Shown here piece by piece: positions 42,725 to 53,339 of a stretch of 64,000 bases of DNA. The DNA comes from Piliocolobus tephrosceles (taxonomy: Eukaryota; Chordata; Mammalia; Primates; Cercopithecidae). Each line of letters starts with the position of its first letter. Position 1 is the stretch's first letter. The position numbers were made by a program, and so were the translations under genes. Under the pieces are notes generated by a model that was given only the letters and a program-made list of their open reading frames with translations, was not told the origin of the DNA and searched no databases. The stretch is taken from contig NC_045449.1 in the NCBI RefSeq assembly GCF_002776525.5, positions 1,914,717 to 1,978,716 on the forward strand, read 5' to 3'.

Positions 42725-43025
42725 TAATAGTTTTATTTAAAATTGACAAATAGTAATTGTATATATTTATGAAGCACAATGTGATATTTTGATAAATGTG
42801 TACATGTGGAACAATCAAATCGGGCTATGTAACACATTTGTCATCTCATATACTTATTTATTTGTGGTGAGAACATTTAAAATCTATTCTTTAAGCTATT
42901 TTGAAATATACATTAATCACTCTAGTCACCATGCTTTACAACAGATCATAAGAACCTACTCCTCTTGTCTAATAAAAACTCTGTATCCTTTGCCCAACAC
43001 CTCCTCTTTCCCCATCCACCCCCAC
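42725..43025 (-). repeat. L1 LINE 3' UTR, antisense
   Basis: attgacaaatagtaattgta, gtacatgtggaacaatcaaa, tttgtggtgagaacatttaa and accatgctttacaacagatc are the complement of an L1 3' end, as at 10450-11425. Confidence 0.85.
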
Positions 43026-43239
43026 CAACCCCAACCTTAATAACTGAGTTATACTTAGTGACTTTATCACAAAGCAAAGTCATCTAAGAGAACTTTATGG
43101 CAATAATGGAAATGTTCTATATTATGCTTGACAATACAGTACCCATTAGTCTCATGTGGTGACTGGCCACTTGAAATGTGACTAGTGTGACTGAAGAACT
43201 GAATTTTCAATTTTATTTAATTCTAATTAACTAAGTTTT

Positions 43240-43529
43240 GATTGATTGATTGAGACAGGGTTCTCACTCTGTCACCCAGGCTGGAGTGCAGTGGTGCAAT
43301 CACAGCTCACTGTAGCCTTAACCTCTCAGGTTCAAGCAATCTTCCCACCATAGCCCCTTAAGTAGCTGGGACTATAGGCACGTACCACCATGCCAAGCTA
43401 ACTTAAATTTTTTGTAGAGATGGGATCTCACTATGTTGTCCAGGCTGGTCTTGAACTCTTGGACTCAATCCTCCCACACTGGCCTCTCAAAGTGTTGGGA
43501 TTACAGGCATGAGATACCACACCTAGCCT
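43240..43529 (-). repeat. Alu SINE
   Basis: Antisense Alu with a GATT-like tail (ttgattgattgattgagaca), ending accacacctagcc. Confidence 0.93.
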
Positions 43530-43603
43530 ATATATGTGTGTGTGTGTGTGTATACATACACACACATTATATACACACACACACACACATATATATATAT
43601 ATT
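43530..43603. repeat. palindromic TA/TG...CA/TA microsatellite
   Basis: TATATA then TGTGTG, a short spacer, then CACACA, then ATATAT: the two halves are complementary and could fold into a hairpin. It forms the tail of the next antisense Alu. Confidence 0.95.
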
Positions 43604-43883
43604 TTAAGACAGTCTTGCTCTGTCGACCAGGCTGGAGTGCAATGATGTGATCCTGGCTCACTGCAACCTCTGCCCTGGGGTTCAGGTGATTTTCATGTCT
43701 CAGTTTCCTGAGTAGCTGGGATTACAGGCATGCACACCATGCCTGGCTAATTTTTGTATTTTTAGCAGAGATGGGGTTTCACCATGTTGGCCAGGCTGGT
43801 CTCGAACTCCTGGCCTCAAGCAATCTACCCGCCTCAGCCTCCCATAGTGCTGAGATTACAGGCATGAGTCACTGTGCCTGGCC
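43604..43883 (-). repeat. Alu SINE
   Basis: Antisense Alu (aagacagtcttgctctgtcg to cactgtgcctggcc). Confidence 0.93.
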
Positions 43884-43960
43884 AATTAATTTACTTTTAA
43901 GTAGACAAATGTGGCTAGTGATTGTTATCAGTCAGCCATACAGTGAGCTCTAAGAAATAG

Positions 43961-44423
43961 AAGTAAATCATGGCATTTCTTCATTCCCATCTGACCTATC
44001 TCATTGACTCTAAATATCTGTGGCAAAATGTTTTCTTTTCGCCTGCTCCTGACCCTCCTTGGAAAGTCTCCATTTCCCTATTCAGAATTTGCGTTTAATG
44101 ATCTTTCCAGAGGAATAGACACATATGTTCAACACACACACACACGTATACGCACACAGAGTCCTAAGTCAAATTCAGCGAAAACTTTACTGAACACACC
44201 AAAATAGTTGGATTCATGGAATCCACCAAAAAATGTACCAAAGACGATTCAATCCCTGAAAAGCCCTCACTTTTTTTTTTCTTTTTTTTAGCTTTTTTGT
44301 CTAAAGACATCAGAATTTCAATTATCCTTCTTGGTAAGTCCTTATATAAGCTTAGTATGTTCTTTTTATTAAATAAAACACAAGAAAAAATCGGCATGTT
44401 CTGCTCCTGAAAGATCAAATTAA
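43961..44423. other. non-repetitive stretch
   Basis: About 460 bases, including a short CA run at 44133-44158 and a T-rich run at about 44271-44290. No gene recognised. Confidence 0.5.
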
Positions 44424-44719
44424 GGTCAGGCGTGGTGGCTCGCTCCTGTAATTTCAGCACTTTGGAAGACCGAGGCAGGAGGATTGCTTGAGCCAGGAGT
44501 TCAAGACCAGACTGGGCAACATGGTGAGATCTCTTCTTTACAAAATAAATAAACTAAAAAAATTAGCTGGGTGTGGTGGCAGACACCTGTAGTCCCAGCT
44601 ACCTGGGAGGCTGGGGTGGGAGGACTGCTACTTGAACCCAGGAGGTGGAGGCTGCAGTGAGTGTAGATCCCGCCACTGCACTCCAGCCTGGGTGAGAGTG
44701 AGACCCTGACTCAAAAAAA
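44424..44719 (+). repeat. Alu SINE
   Basis: Plus-strand Alu (ggtcaggcgtggtggctcgc); its tail was the landing site of the next AluY. Confidence 0.94.
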
Positions 44720-44730
44720 GGATCCAACTA

Positions 44731-45022
44731 GGCCGGGCGCGGTGGCTCAAGCCTGTAATCCCAGCACTTTGGGAGGCCGAGATGGGCGGATCACGAGGTC
44801 AGGAGATCGAGACCATCCTGGCTAACACGGTGAAACCCTGTCTCTACCAAAAAATACAAAAATCTAGCCGGGCGAGGTGGCGGGAGCCTGTAGTCCCAGC
44901 TACTCAGGAGGCTGAGGCAGGAGAATGGCGGGAACCCGGGAGGCGGAGCTTGCAGTGAGCTGAGATCCGGCCACTGCACTCCAGCCCCGGCGAGAGAGCG
45001 AGACTCTGTCTCCAAAAAAAAA
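44731..45022 (+). repeat. AluY, Old World monkey subtype
   Basis: ggccgggcgcggtggctcaa head, gggcgaggtggcgggagcct, gagatccggccactgcactc. Perfect 15-base target duplication aaaaggatccaacta at 44716-44730 and 45023-45037. Confidence 0.97.
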
Positions 45023-45037
45023 AAAAGGATCCAACTA

Positions 45038-45496
45038 AAAGAAGTGGTTTGAATCAAGGTTACTAACCATGGAAAGCTTCTTGGTACTACTATCAGACTA
45101 ATGGGCAGGCAGGAGAAAAGCAGCTCTCCAGAAGGGAGTACCAAAGGTGGTGATATATGGAGAAATGTTTTTCTAGCTCAAAAGAAACACACCAGAACAA
45201 ACACCCTAACCCTGATGACCAGCCCCCAGGCTGCTATTCAGGTGCTCATGTTTTAGATGTGAGCTAAAGTGTTAATTCCTTAAAAAAAATTCCTTGATGT
45301 GACTCCAAGAAATGATGTGACAGTACTTGCTGCAGATTTCCCTTAGAGGCACGCCAGCATGACCTTTTCAAATGCAAATTGACTTACTCATCATAGCTGT
45401 CAGGTTTCTTGGGGAGGAGTTTAAAAGAAAGGCAACACTTCCCTCTGAGTGAGCTGAGGAGTGTGGCTGACCCTGACTAAGTGAGAATGCAGGGAT
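45038..45496. other. non-repetitive stretch
   Basis: About 460 bases between two young AluYs; nothing recognised. Confidence 0.5.
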
Positions 45497-45512
45497 AAAA
45501 GACACCTGGAGA

Positions 45513-45812
45513 GGCCGGGCGCGGTGGCTCAAGCCTATAATCCCAGCACTTTGGGAGGCTGAGACAGGCGGATCACGAGGTCAGGAGATCGAGACCATTC
45601 TGGCTAACACAGTGAAACCCCGTCTCTACTAAAAATACAAAAAACTAGCTGTGCGAGGTGGCGGGTGCCTGTAGTCCCAGCTACTCGGGAGGCTGAGGCA
45701 GGAGAATGGCGTAAACCCGGGAGGCGGAGCTTGCAGTGAGCTGAGATCCGGCCACTGCACTCCCGCCTGGGCGACAGAGCAAGACTCCGTCTCAAAAAAA
45801 AAAAAAAAAAAA
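45513..45812 (+). repeat. AluY, Old World monkey subtype
   Basis: Same subtype as 44731-45022 (ggctcaagcctataatccc, gagatccggccactgcactc) with a long poly(A). Perfect 16-base target duplication aaaagacacctggaga at 45497-45512 and 45813-45828. Confidence 0.97.
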
Positions 45813-45828
45813 AAAAGACACCTGGAGA

Positions 45829-47609
45829 ATGACCCCTGCAAGCAGAAAGCGCTATGGGACTAGTCCTTGAAAGAACTTGATGGGAACTGAAAGTCTTTGG
45901 CTCTATAGATTCTCTGCTTCGGTCACCCCACCTTGATTGGTTTTGGCACACCCCCGACCCCTAAGCTGGCTCAGACATTCACGGATCTTAGTACAGAATC
46001 CAAATGTCCTCTGTATCTCCAAGTCAGATCTTCCTTGTCTTTATAGCAGGACTGCCTGCCAACCATGTCACTCAGCTAGGCTTTACCGGCTCTTCCTCAC
46101 ACAGCCCTCGTTAAGACATGAGCACCACACTAGACACTTGGGGATGGCGGTCGGAGAGGAGTATCATGGAGCTCACAATCTAACTGTCCAGTGTGTAGTC
46201 TTAAAGGCAGATGCAGACAAAAAGAGCTGAGCGATGACCCAGAACTGTGTCCACACCTGGAAAATGCCTTCGGTCTTATTTAAGGGGTTGTTACATCACA
46301 ACATGGAAATACAGTGATTAAGTAGGAGGCAGGAAAAAAAAAAACAAAAATCCTGGAATTTCAGAAAGAAGAAAAAAAATGTAGGGTAAAGGTAGGTAGT
46401 GGCTAGGATTAGTGAAAATGACAGTGAAACTTCAGATTTTTTCAAATATAAAGGTTAGGGAAATGAGAACTGGATATTCAAACACGCCAAGATAAAGAAG
46501 CCTGTCCCCCATCTACAGGAAGTTTATCCCTAACATCTAAATAGTCATGTTTTAAAATCAACAAGTTTGCTGGTTTTCAGCTGCCACTAACCAGAACCTC
46601 CAGTGGCTGTGGCCTACAGTGTAGACAGACTGTGCCCAGCCGGACTAAATGAAGACATATAACCGGAAATCTGCCACCAGCCTGACCCCTCCCAGTTTCA
46701 GGAGGAGACCAAGCAAAACACTATCCAGCTACATGAGTAGTAGACAAGATGCTTTAACCCTAGCAGCACAGGGTATGAAGGATCCCACACCTGAATCAGC
46801 AGATTCAGAGCCAGAGGTCTATGACCCAAGGAAACTCTAAGGATAAGAACGGAAACGTACCAGCAAGTTCAGCAGGACTTTTGGTTTCCCCCACCTCTCT
46901 CCCTCCCTGTCCACTGCAGTTACATATTCACGTCCACAGTCACATATTTTTAAAATTTGATATAATTATCTCCTAGAAATTACTGTACGTAGCCTCTTGG
47001 GATCTAAGGCAATTAAGTGAAGATAAATGTATTTCATAGAGCAAGCTGTCAAAGGATAAAGCAATTTCATTCCCCATTTGAAGTGGAGGCTTGGGTCACG
47101 CATGGTTTATTTGAAACAAAGCCATCACCTAAAGCTGCCGATCTTATCTCTAACTCTGTTCTCCGTTCCAAACTGCTGGAGATGTGCAGCGTGGCACTGC
47201 CTGAAGTTATGACATCTGGCTCAAGGCCAGCAGAACAAGCCAGCTCCTCTTCTAGGTTTCAAGCCTAAGAGGACAAAAGTCACATTAAAAGAAGGTAACT
47301 ACACAGGTGAAGTCTGTTAAACCCTGAAAAAGGGAGATGTTTCCAGGGTATTGGGAGTGACTACAGAGGTACCCAACAATGGGGAAGTTGTGCAAGAAAA
47401 GGCAGAAGAAACAGACTCCAAATGGGGTAGGTAAAATACACGCCAAGGAACCAGATTTTTCTCATCTGGGAGACATCAAACCAAACAGTGAGGTCTATTT
47501 CATGAAACAGCCTAAGAGACGGAAAGCACACCAGACTGACAATCAGAGAGCTCAGGGTTCTAGTACTGTAAGGCTGTGTGAGACTTACAGAAAAGTGCCT
47601 GCTTTTTAG
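45829..47609. other. non-repetitive stretch
   Basis: About 1.8 kb free of Alu and L1. Short frames (for example 63 residues at 46649-46840, 83 at 47017-47268, plus strand) have no recognisable domain and no clear splice context. An intronic or intergenic unique block is the simplest reading. Confidence 0.5.
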
Positions 47610-47914
47610 TTTAGTTTTTTTTTTTTTTTTGAGATGGAGTCTCACTCTGTCACCCAGGCTGGAGTGCAGTGGTGCAATCTGCAATCTCAGCTCACTGCAA
47701 CTGTGGCCTCCCGGGATCAAGCGATTCTCCCTGTCTCAGCTTCCCAAGAACCTGGGATCACAGGCGTGCGCCACCATGCCTGGCTAATTTTGTATTTTTA
47801 GTAGAGACGGGTTTTGCCATGTTGGCCAGGCTGGTCTTGAAGTCCTGACCGCAAGTGATCTGTCTGCCTTGGCTCCCAAAGTGCTGGGATTATAGGTGTG
47901 AGCCACCGTGCCAA
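47610..47914 (-). repeat. Alu SINE
   Basis: Antisense Alu with a poly(T) tail and a small duplication in the right arm (caatctgcaatctcagctca). Ends ccaccgtgccaag. Confidence 0.93.
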
Positions 47915-47928
47915 GAGCTTAAAAACAT

Positions 47929-48222
47929 TTTTTTTTTTTTTTAGATGGCATTTCGCTCTGTCACCCAGGCTGGAGTGCAGTGCTGTGATCTTGGCTCACT
48001 GTCACCTGTACCTTCTGGGTTCAAACAATTCTCCTGCCTCAGCCTCCCAAGTAGCTGGGATTACAGGCGCATGCCACCACACCCAGCTAATTTTTGTATT
48101 TTTAGTAGAGATGGGGTTTCACCATGTTGCCCAGGCTGGTCTCGGACTCCTGAGCTCAAGTGATCCTCCCACCTCAGTCTCCCAAAGTACTGGGATTACA
48201 GGCACGAGCCACCACGCCCACT
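47929..48222 (-). repeat. Alu SINE
   Basis: Antisense Alu with poly(T), ending gccaccacgcccac. Confidence 0.94.
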
Positions 48223-48245
48223 TAGTTAAAGTGCCTGTTAACTAA

Positions 48246-48526
48246 TTTTTTTTTTTTTAACTGTAACGGGCACTTTATTTTTGAGACAGGGTCTCACTCT
48301 GTCACCCATGCTAGAGTGCAGCAGTGAGACCTCGGCTCACTGCAACCTGTGCCTCCCAAGTAGCTGGGACCATAGGCGTGTGCCACCATGCCCAACTAGT
48401 TTTTGTATTTTTAGCAGAGATGGGGTTTTGCCATGTTGCCTAAGCTGGTCTCCTGACCTCAAGTGATCTGCATGCCTCAGCCTCCCAAAGTGCTGGGGTT
48501 ATAGGCGTGAGCCACTGCACCTGGCC
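48246..48526 (-). repeat. Alu SINE, shortened
   Basis: Antisense Alu. The tail region holds poly(T) and an inserted 'aactgtaacgggcactttat' before gagacagggtctcactctgt. The right arm lacks the 'gggttcaagcgattctcctg' part. Ends cacctggcc. Confidence 0.9.
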
Positions 48527-48559
48527 TCGCACTTAATTTTTTAAAATTCTTCATATCCA

Positions 48560-48870
48560 GGTCGGGTGTGATGGCTCACACCTGTAATCCCAACACTTTG
48601 GGAGGCTGAGACAGGCGGATCCTGAGGTCAGGAGATCGAGACCATCCTGGCTAGCATGGTGAAACCCTGTGTCTACTAAAAATGCAAAAAATTAGCCGGG
48701 TGTGGTAGCATGCACCTGTAGTCCCAGCACTTGGGAGGCTGAGGCAGAAGAATCACTTGAACCCGGGAGGCAGAGGTTGCAGTGAGCTGAGATTGTGCTA
48801 TTGCACTCCAGCCTGGGCAACAGAGCGAGACTCCGTCACAAAAAACAAAACAAAACAAAAAAAAAACCAA
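48560..48870 (+). repeat. Alu SINE, full length
   Basis: Plus-strand Alu (ggtcgggtgtgatggctcac) with an AAAAC tail. Perfect 11-base target duplication cttcatatcca at 48549-48559 and 48871-48881. Confidence 0.96.
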
Positions 48871-49044
48871 CTTCATATCCACATTGTATTCATTTTTATA
48901 ACATGCAGTCAATGCACTATTTAGAAAGAAGTATTCAATTTTTAAAAAAAAAAAGTAATTGAAGCTGTCTTTAGGTGAAATACATGCATGTCAGACCTTG
49001 TCTGAGCACTGCTTTTTGCAGAAGCCTTGACAAACTGGAATTGG

Positions 49045-49210
49045 CTTTCAAGTATTAGTGCATTGGAATCACCTGGAGAGCGTGTTAAATGAGACTGCTG
49101 GGCTCTGCCCTCAACTCTTTATGATTTATAAGTCAGAAGTAGGGCCTAAAACATGACAAGTTCCCAGGTGAATCTGATGCTGCTGGTAGTGGCACAGAGA
49201 AATCTGGCCA
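49045..49210 (+). mobile_element. MER5-like hAT remnant
   Basis: gcattggaatcacctggaga, gactgctgggctctgccctc and acaagttcccaggtgaatct follow the MER5A/B consensus order. Confidence 0.75.
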
Positions 49211-49227
49211 GGAGAATGATCTAGAAT

Positions 49228-49447
49228 TGCAGTGTTTAATACAGTAGCCACTAGCCACATGTGGATATTTCAATTTAATTACATCAAGATTTGTTTTTCT
49301 GTTGCACTAGCCACATTGCAAGTATTCAAAAGTCACATGTGGCCAGTGGCTACCACACAGGATGGTGCAGAAATAGTAACTTTCCATCATTACAGTATTA
49401 AACACTGCATCATTACAGAAAGTTCTATAATATTTCACAGCACTGAT
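49228..49447 (-). mobile_element. MER3-like hAT element
   Basis: cagtagccactagccacatg, cacatgtggccagtggctac and cagaaagttctataatattt are characteristic of the same family as the remnant at 33232-36262. This copy is nearly full length. Confidence 0.7.
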
Positions 49448-49636
49448 CAAGAATCTATTTGATTGCACTGGTTTGTTTAGCTTAGAGAAAAGAAAACGTA
49501 CAGAGAATTTCAAGTACAACTAAGGTGTGTCAGATAAAGAAAAAACAGACTCTGTGATTTTGAGAAAACCTTTTAAAAATCATTAAGTGGGAATTATAGG
49601 AAGGCAGGCTGTGTTCAGTTTGAGATGGAACTTTCT

Positions 49637-49916
49637 TCTTTTGGAGATGCGGTCTTGCTCTGTCACCCTGGCTGGAGTGCAGTGGCACAATCACAGCTCA
49701 CCGTAACCTTGAAATCCCGGGCTTGAGTGATGCTCTTGCTCAGCCACTTGAATGGCTAGGTGTGCACACCATACCCGCTAATTTTCTTTAAACTTTTTGT
49801 AGAGGAAGGGTCTTCCTATGTTGCATGGCTGGTCTTGAACTCCTGGGCTCAACTGATCCTCCTACCTTGGCCTCCCAAAGTGCTGAGATGACAGGCACAA
49901 GCCACCTCACTCAGCC
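49637..49916 (-). repeat. Alu SINE, old
   Basis: Antisense AluJ-like element (ggagatgcggtcttgctctg to agccacctcactcagcc). Confidence 0.9.
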
Positions 49917-50051
49917 TGAGGAGAAACTTTTTATAGTGACTGTCTCAGAGTAAATTCTGGGGAAGCATCTGGAGCAGAGGCCATTGAGAACACTGGAGGA
50001 CTATTTTTTCATTAGATAAGAGACTGGCCCTGATGTCTTCTAAGGAACCTT

Positions 50052-50346
50052 TTTTTTTTTTTTTTTTAAAGGAGTCTTGCTCTATCGCCCAGCCTGGAGT
50101 GCAGTGGCCGGATCTCAGCTCACTGCAAACTCCGTCTCCCGGGTTCATGACACTCTCCTACCTCAGTCTCCCGAGTAGCTGGGACTACTGGCGCCCGCCA
50201 CCACGCCTGGCTAATTTTTTGTATTTTTAGTGGAGACGGGGTATCATCGTGTTAGCTAGGAAAGTCTTGATCTCCTCACCTCGTGATCCACCCACCTCGG
50301 CCTCCCAGAGTGCTGGGATTACAGGCGTGAGCCACCGCACCCGGCC
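50052..50346 (-). repeat. AluY, Old World monkey subtype
   Basis: Antisense; 'gcagtggccggatctcagct' is the complement of the monkey right-arm variant. Target duplication tctaaggaacctttt at 50039-50053 and 50350-50364. Confidence 0.96.
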
Positions 50347-50516
50347 CCCTCTAAGGAACCTTTTAACGCCATGGTTCTTTTGTAATCAATCTCATCCAAT
50401 TTTATAGTTACAATCATTGTTCACCATTCCTTTGGAATCCAGGACACTTTTCTAAAGCATGTACTTCAGGTACAAGAAACTTCCTCTAGTGGGGATATCT
50501 GGTGATAAACTCTGTT

Positions 50517-50640
50517 TTGTTTTTGTTTTTGTTTTTGGCGGGGGGACAGGATCTCACTATGGCTGGACTCCAATGCCTGGGCTCCAGCGATCCTCCTGCC
50601 TCAGCCTCCCAAGTGGCTGGGAATATAGGCACGCGCCAGC
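50517..50640 (-). repeat. Alu fragment (one arm)
   Basis: A (GTTTTT)n-like tail, then ggacaggatctcactatggc and cagcctcccaagtggctggg. FLAM/AluJ-like. Confidence 0.75.
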
Positions 50641-51027
50641 TTCTCCCAGTCCTTATTGTTTAAAAATGTCTTTATAACACCAAAGCACAAGTAACAAAAT
50701 AAAATAAACCAGATTAATTGGACTTCATAAAAATTAAAACATTCAGCCGGGCGTGGTGGCTCAAGCCTGTAATCCCAGCACTTTGGGAGGCCGAGACGGG
50801 CGGATCACGAGGTCAGGAGATCGAGACCATCCTGGCTAACATGGTGAAACCCCGTCTCTACTAAAAAATACAAAAAAACTAGCCGGGCAAGGTGGTGGGC
50901 GCCTGTAGTCCCAGCTACTCCGGAGGCTGAGGCAGGAGAATAGCGTGAACCCGGGAGGTGGAGCTTGCAGTGAGCTGAGATCCGGCCACTGCACTCCAGC
51001 CAGGGGGACAGAGCGAGACTCCGTCTC

Positions 51028-51033
51028 AAAAAA

Positions 51034-51084
<51 letters not shown>

Positions 51085-51098
51085 ANNNNNNNNNNAAA

Positions 51099-51141
<43 letters not shown>

Positions 51142-51165
51142 AAAATAAATAAAATAAAATAAAAT
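51028..51165. repeat. (TAAA)n microsatellite containing an assembly gap
   Basis: About 30 TAAA units broken by ten N at 51086-51095, so true length is unknown. Ends in a variant TAAAA register. Confidence 0.98.
51086..51095. other. assembly gap (10 N)
   Basis: Ten undetermined bases inside the tetranucleotide repeat. They divide an otherwise continuous (TAAA)n array. Confidence 1.
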
Positions 51166-51282
51166 AAAACATTCAAGAAAGTGCAAGGGCAATAAAATCA
51201 TAGGAGAGAGAAAATATTTGCAAATCATTTATCTGATAAAGGACTTGTATCCAGAATCCATAAAGAACTCCTGCAACTCAAG

Positions 51283-51404
51283 GCCGGGGGTGGTGGCTCA
51301 TGCCTGTCATCCCAGCACTTTGGGAGGCCGAGGTGGGAGGACTGCTGGAGCCCAGGAGTTCAAAACCATACTGGCAACACAGTGAGACCCTGTCTGTCTG
51401 TCTG
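51283..51404 (+). repeat. Alu left monomer (FLAM) in L1
   Basis: ggccgggggtggtggctcat to gtgagaccctgtctgtctgt. The L1 phrase gaactcctgcaactcaa precedes it and gaactcctacaactcaa follows it, a target duplication. Confidence 0.88.
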
Positions 51405-51436
51405 TGAACTCCTACAACTCAATGTAATCTTTCTAT

Positions 51437-51475
51437 CTGTGTGTCTATCTATCTATGAACTCCTACAACTCAATA

Positions 51476-51528
<53 letters not shown>
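51437..51528. repeat. (CTAT)n microsatellite
   Basis: Short TCTA runs (51437-51455), a third copy of gaactcctacaactcaa, then a (CTAT)n run at 51477-51528. Confidence 0.96.
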
Positions 51529-52278
51529 ATCCCCTACAATTCAACAATAAAAGATAACCCAATTTTAAAAGTAGGCAAATATTTGAATAGTAGTCCAAAG
51601 AAATACCAAGAGCTAGTGAACACATGAAAAGTTGTTCAACATCATTAGTTATTGAGAAATGCAAGTGAAAATCACCATTGAGATACCACTTCACATGCAC
51701 TAGGATGGCTATAATAAAAAAGACAATAATAACAAGTGTTGGTGAAGATGTGGGGAAATTGAACCCTCATACATTTGCTGCTAGTGAGAATGTAAAATGT
51801 TGCAGCTGCTTTGGAAAACTGTCTAGTGTGGAAGTTCCTCCAACAATTAAACACAGTTTACCATATGACCAAACAATACTACTTCTAGGTATATATATCC
51901 AAGAGAAATGAAAACATATATCCACATAAAAACTCATACACAAACGTTCATATCAACATTATTCATAATAGCCAAAAAATGCAAACAACCTAAATGCTTA
52001 TGAAACTGATGCAAATAGATAAACAAAATGTGGAATTATCATAAAATGGAATATTATTCAGGCATAAAAATGAATGAAGTACTGACATGAGCTGTGACAT
52101 GGATAAACCTTAAAACATTAAGCAAACCAGAAGACGCCAGATACAAAAGGTCACATAATTATATGATTCCATTAGTATGAAATAAGTAGAAGAGGCACAT
52201 CTGGAGAGACTAAAAGTAAACTACTGGTTGACAGGGGCTAGGAAGAGGGGAAAATAGAGGTGACACGACAGGTAGAGG

Positions 52279-52580
52279 GATTTTTTTTTTTTTTTTTTGA
52301 GACAGAGTCTGGCTCTGTTGCCCAGGCTGGAGTGCAGTGGCGCCATCTCGGCTCACTGCAAGCTCCGCCTCCCGGGTTCACGCCATTCTCCTGCCTCAGC
52401 CTCCCAGGTAGCTAGGATTACAGGTGCCCACCACCACGCCCAGCTAATTTTTGTATTTTTAGTAGAGATGGGGTTCCGCCTTGTTGACCAGGCTGGTCTC
52501 GAATTCCTGACTTCAGGTGATTGGCATGCCTCAGCCTCCCAATGTGCTGGGGTTACAGGCGTGAGCCACGGCACCCAGCC
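52279..52580 (-). repeat. Alu SINE, full length
   Basis: Antisense Alu with gcaagctccgcctcccgggt (AluY-like right arm), ending cggcacccagcc. Confidence 0.95.
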
Positions 52581-52596
52581 ATTAATTTTAAAATCT

Positions 52597-52719
52597 TTTT
52601 GTAGAGATGGGGTCTCATCATGTTTCCAGGCGGGTCTTGAACTCCAGAGCTCAAGTGATCCTCCTGCCTTGACCTCCCTAAGTGGTGGGTTTACAGGCAT
52701 GACCCACCATGCCTGGTCA
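52597..52719 (-). repeat. Alu monomer or fragment
   Basis: Antisense arm (tttttgtagagatggggtct to ccaccatgcctggtc) directly after the previous Alu. Confidence 0.85.
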
Positions 52720-53339
52720 CCTTTGTTTATCCTTCACAAGATAGCTCTGTTGAAAATGACAATTATTTACTTTCAGTATATTAAAGACTGTGGGCTGATT
52801 TCCATGGAACGGTATCCATGGGAATTCTTTGTGACCTGAGTTGAAGCTGCTTGTTTCCAGAGAGGACATTGCTTCTGCGGGTTACCCTGGGACAATGTCA
52901 GACAGAGATCACTAAATTAAACCATCTGCTGCTCCAGGTTTTTCAGAGTACATAGGTAGTATGGATTCAGACTAAAATCTCAGGTGAGGGTTAGCTGTTG
53001 GTCGTAAAATGCTCACCATGAGGTTTCCTTCTCATTTGCCCTCATACTGAAGCTCTTTTGGAATCCCAGCTTTAGGCAAGGCCTCCGATATCATTCCTCA
53101 CCTAGGGCGCATCCCACGCTCTCAGGCCTGCTCGCCATAGTCCAAGAAGTTTTTAGTGAGTACGCCCAAAGTTTCCACGGCTTGACAGAAATCATCAGGG
53201 CAAGCACCAGCCAGCTTTGGCGCTCGCTTCCTTTTCAGAAATCTTGTGTTCATTTAGTTCTTAAGATCTGTAGATTTCTCGTTTTCATGCCAGCTCAGGA
53301 TGCGTTACATTATAGTAAGCATTTTGTTATTTATTTCTA
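52720..53339. other. non-repetitive stretch
   Basis: About 620 bases with no recognised repeat. Mixed composition with a few CpGs (gtgagtacgcccaaagtttc, ttggcgctcgcttcc) gives an LTR-like impression, but I cannot name a family. Confidence 0.45.

Larger units (their letters stand above)
43085..43960 (+). mobile_element. MER3-like hAT remnant split by two Alus
   Basis: The left part at 43085-43239 (ggcaataatggaaatgttct, ggccacttgaaatgtgacta) and the right part at 43884-43960 (aattaatttacttttaagta, aaatgtggctagtgattg) join into one element across the Alu-microsatellite-Alu insert. Confidence 0.65.
50743..51165 (+). repeat. AluY, Old World monkey subtype, with a long (TAAA)n tail
   Basis: gccgggcgtggtggctcaag head and gagatccggccactgcactc. 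The tail is a (TAAA)n array from about 51028. Flanking L1 text aaaacattca before and after is the target duplication. Confidence 0.96.
50690..52278 (+). repeat. L1 LINE 3' region, cut by an AluY and an Alu monomer
   Basis: Sense L1: ttggacttcataaaaattaa (before the AluY), gatgtggggaaattgaaccc, ggcataaaaatgaatgaagt and actggttgacaggggctagg. No intact frame. Confidence 0.92.

Noticed and set aside
46649..46840. 63-residue frame with a basic, Ser-rich sequence that looks protein-like
   Set aside because: No match to a known family from memory, no acceptor or donor pair, no Kozak context worth noting. Below the evidence standard.
52297..52839. 180-residue open frame, the longest in the window
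   Set aside because: Its first ~140 residues are the familiar antisense-Alu translation (LECSGAISAHCKLRLPGSRHSPASAS and similar phrases). It starts in an Alu and runs into a second Alu arm. No gene.
52720..53339. Possible solitary LTR of an endogenous retrovirus
   Set aside because: No TG...CA termini, TATA box or flanking duplication could be fixed. Left unassigned.
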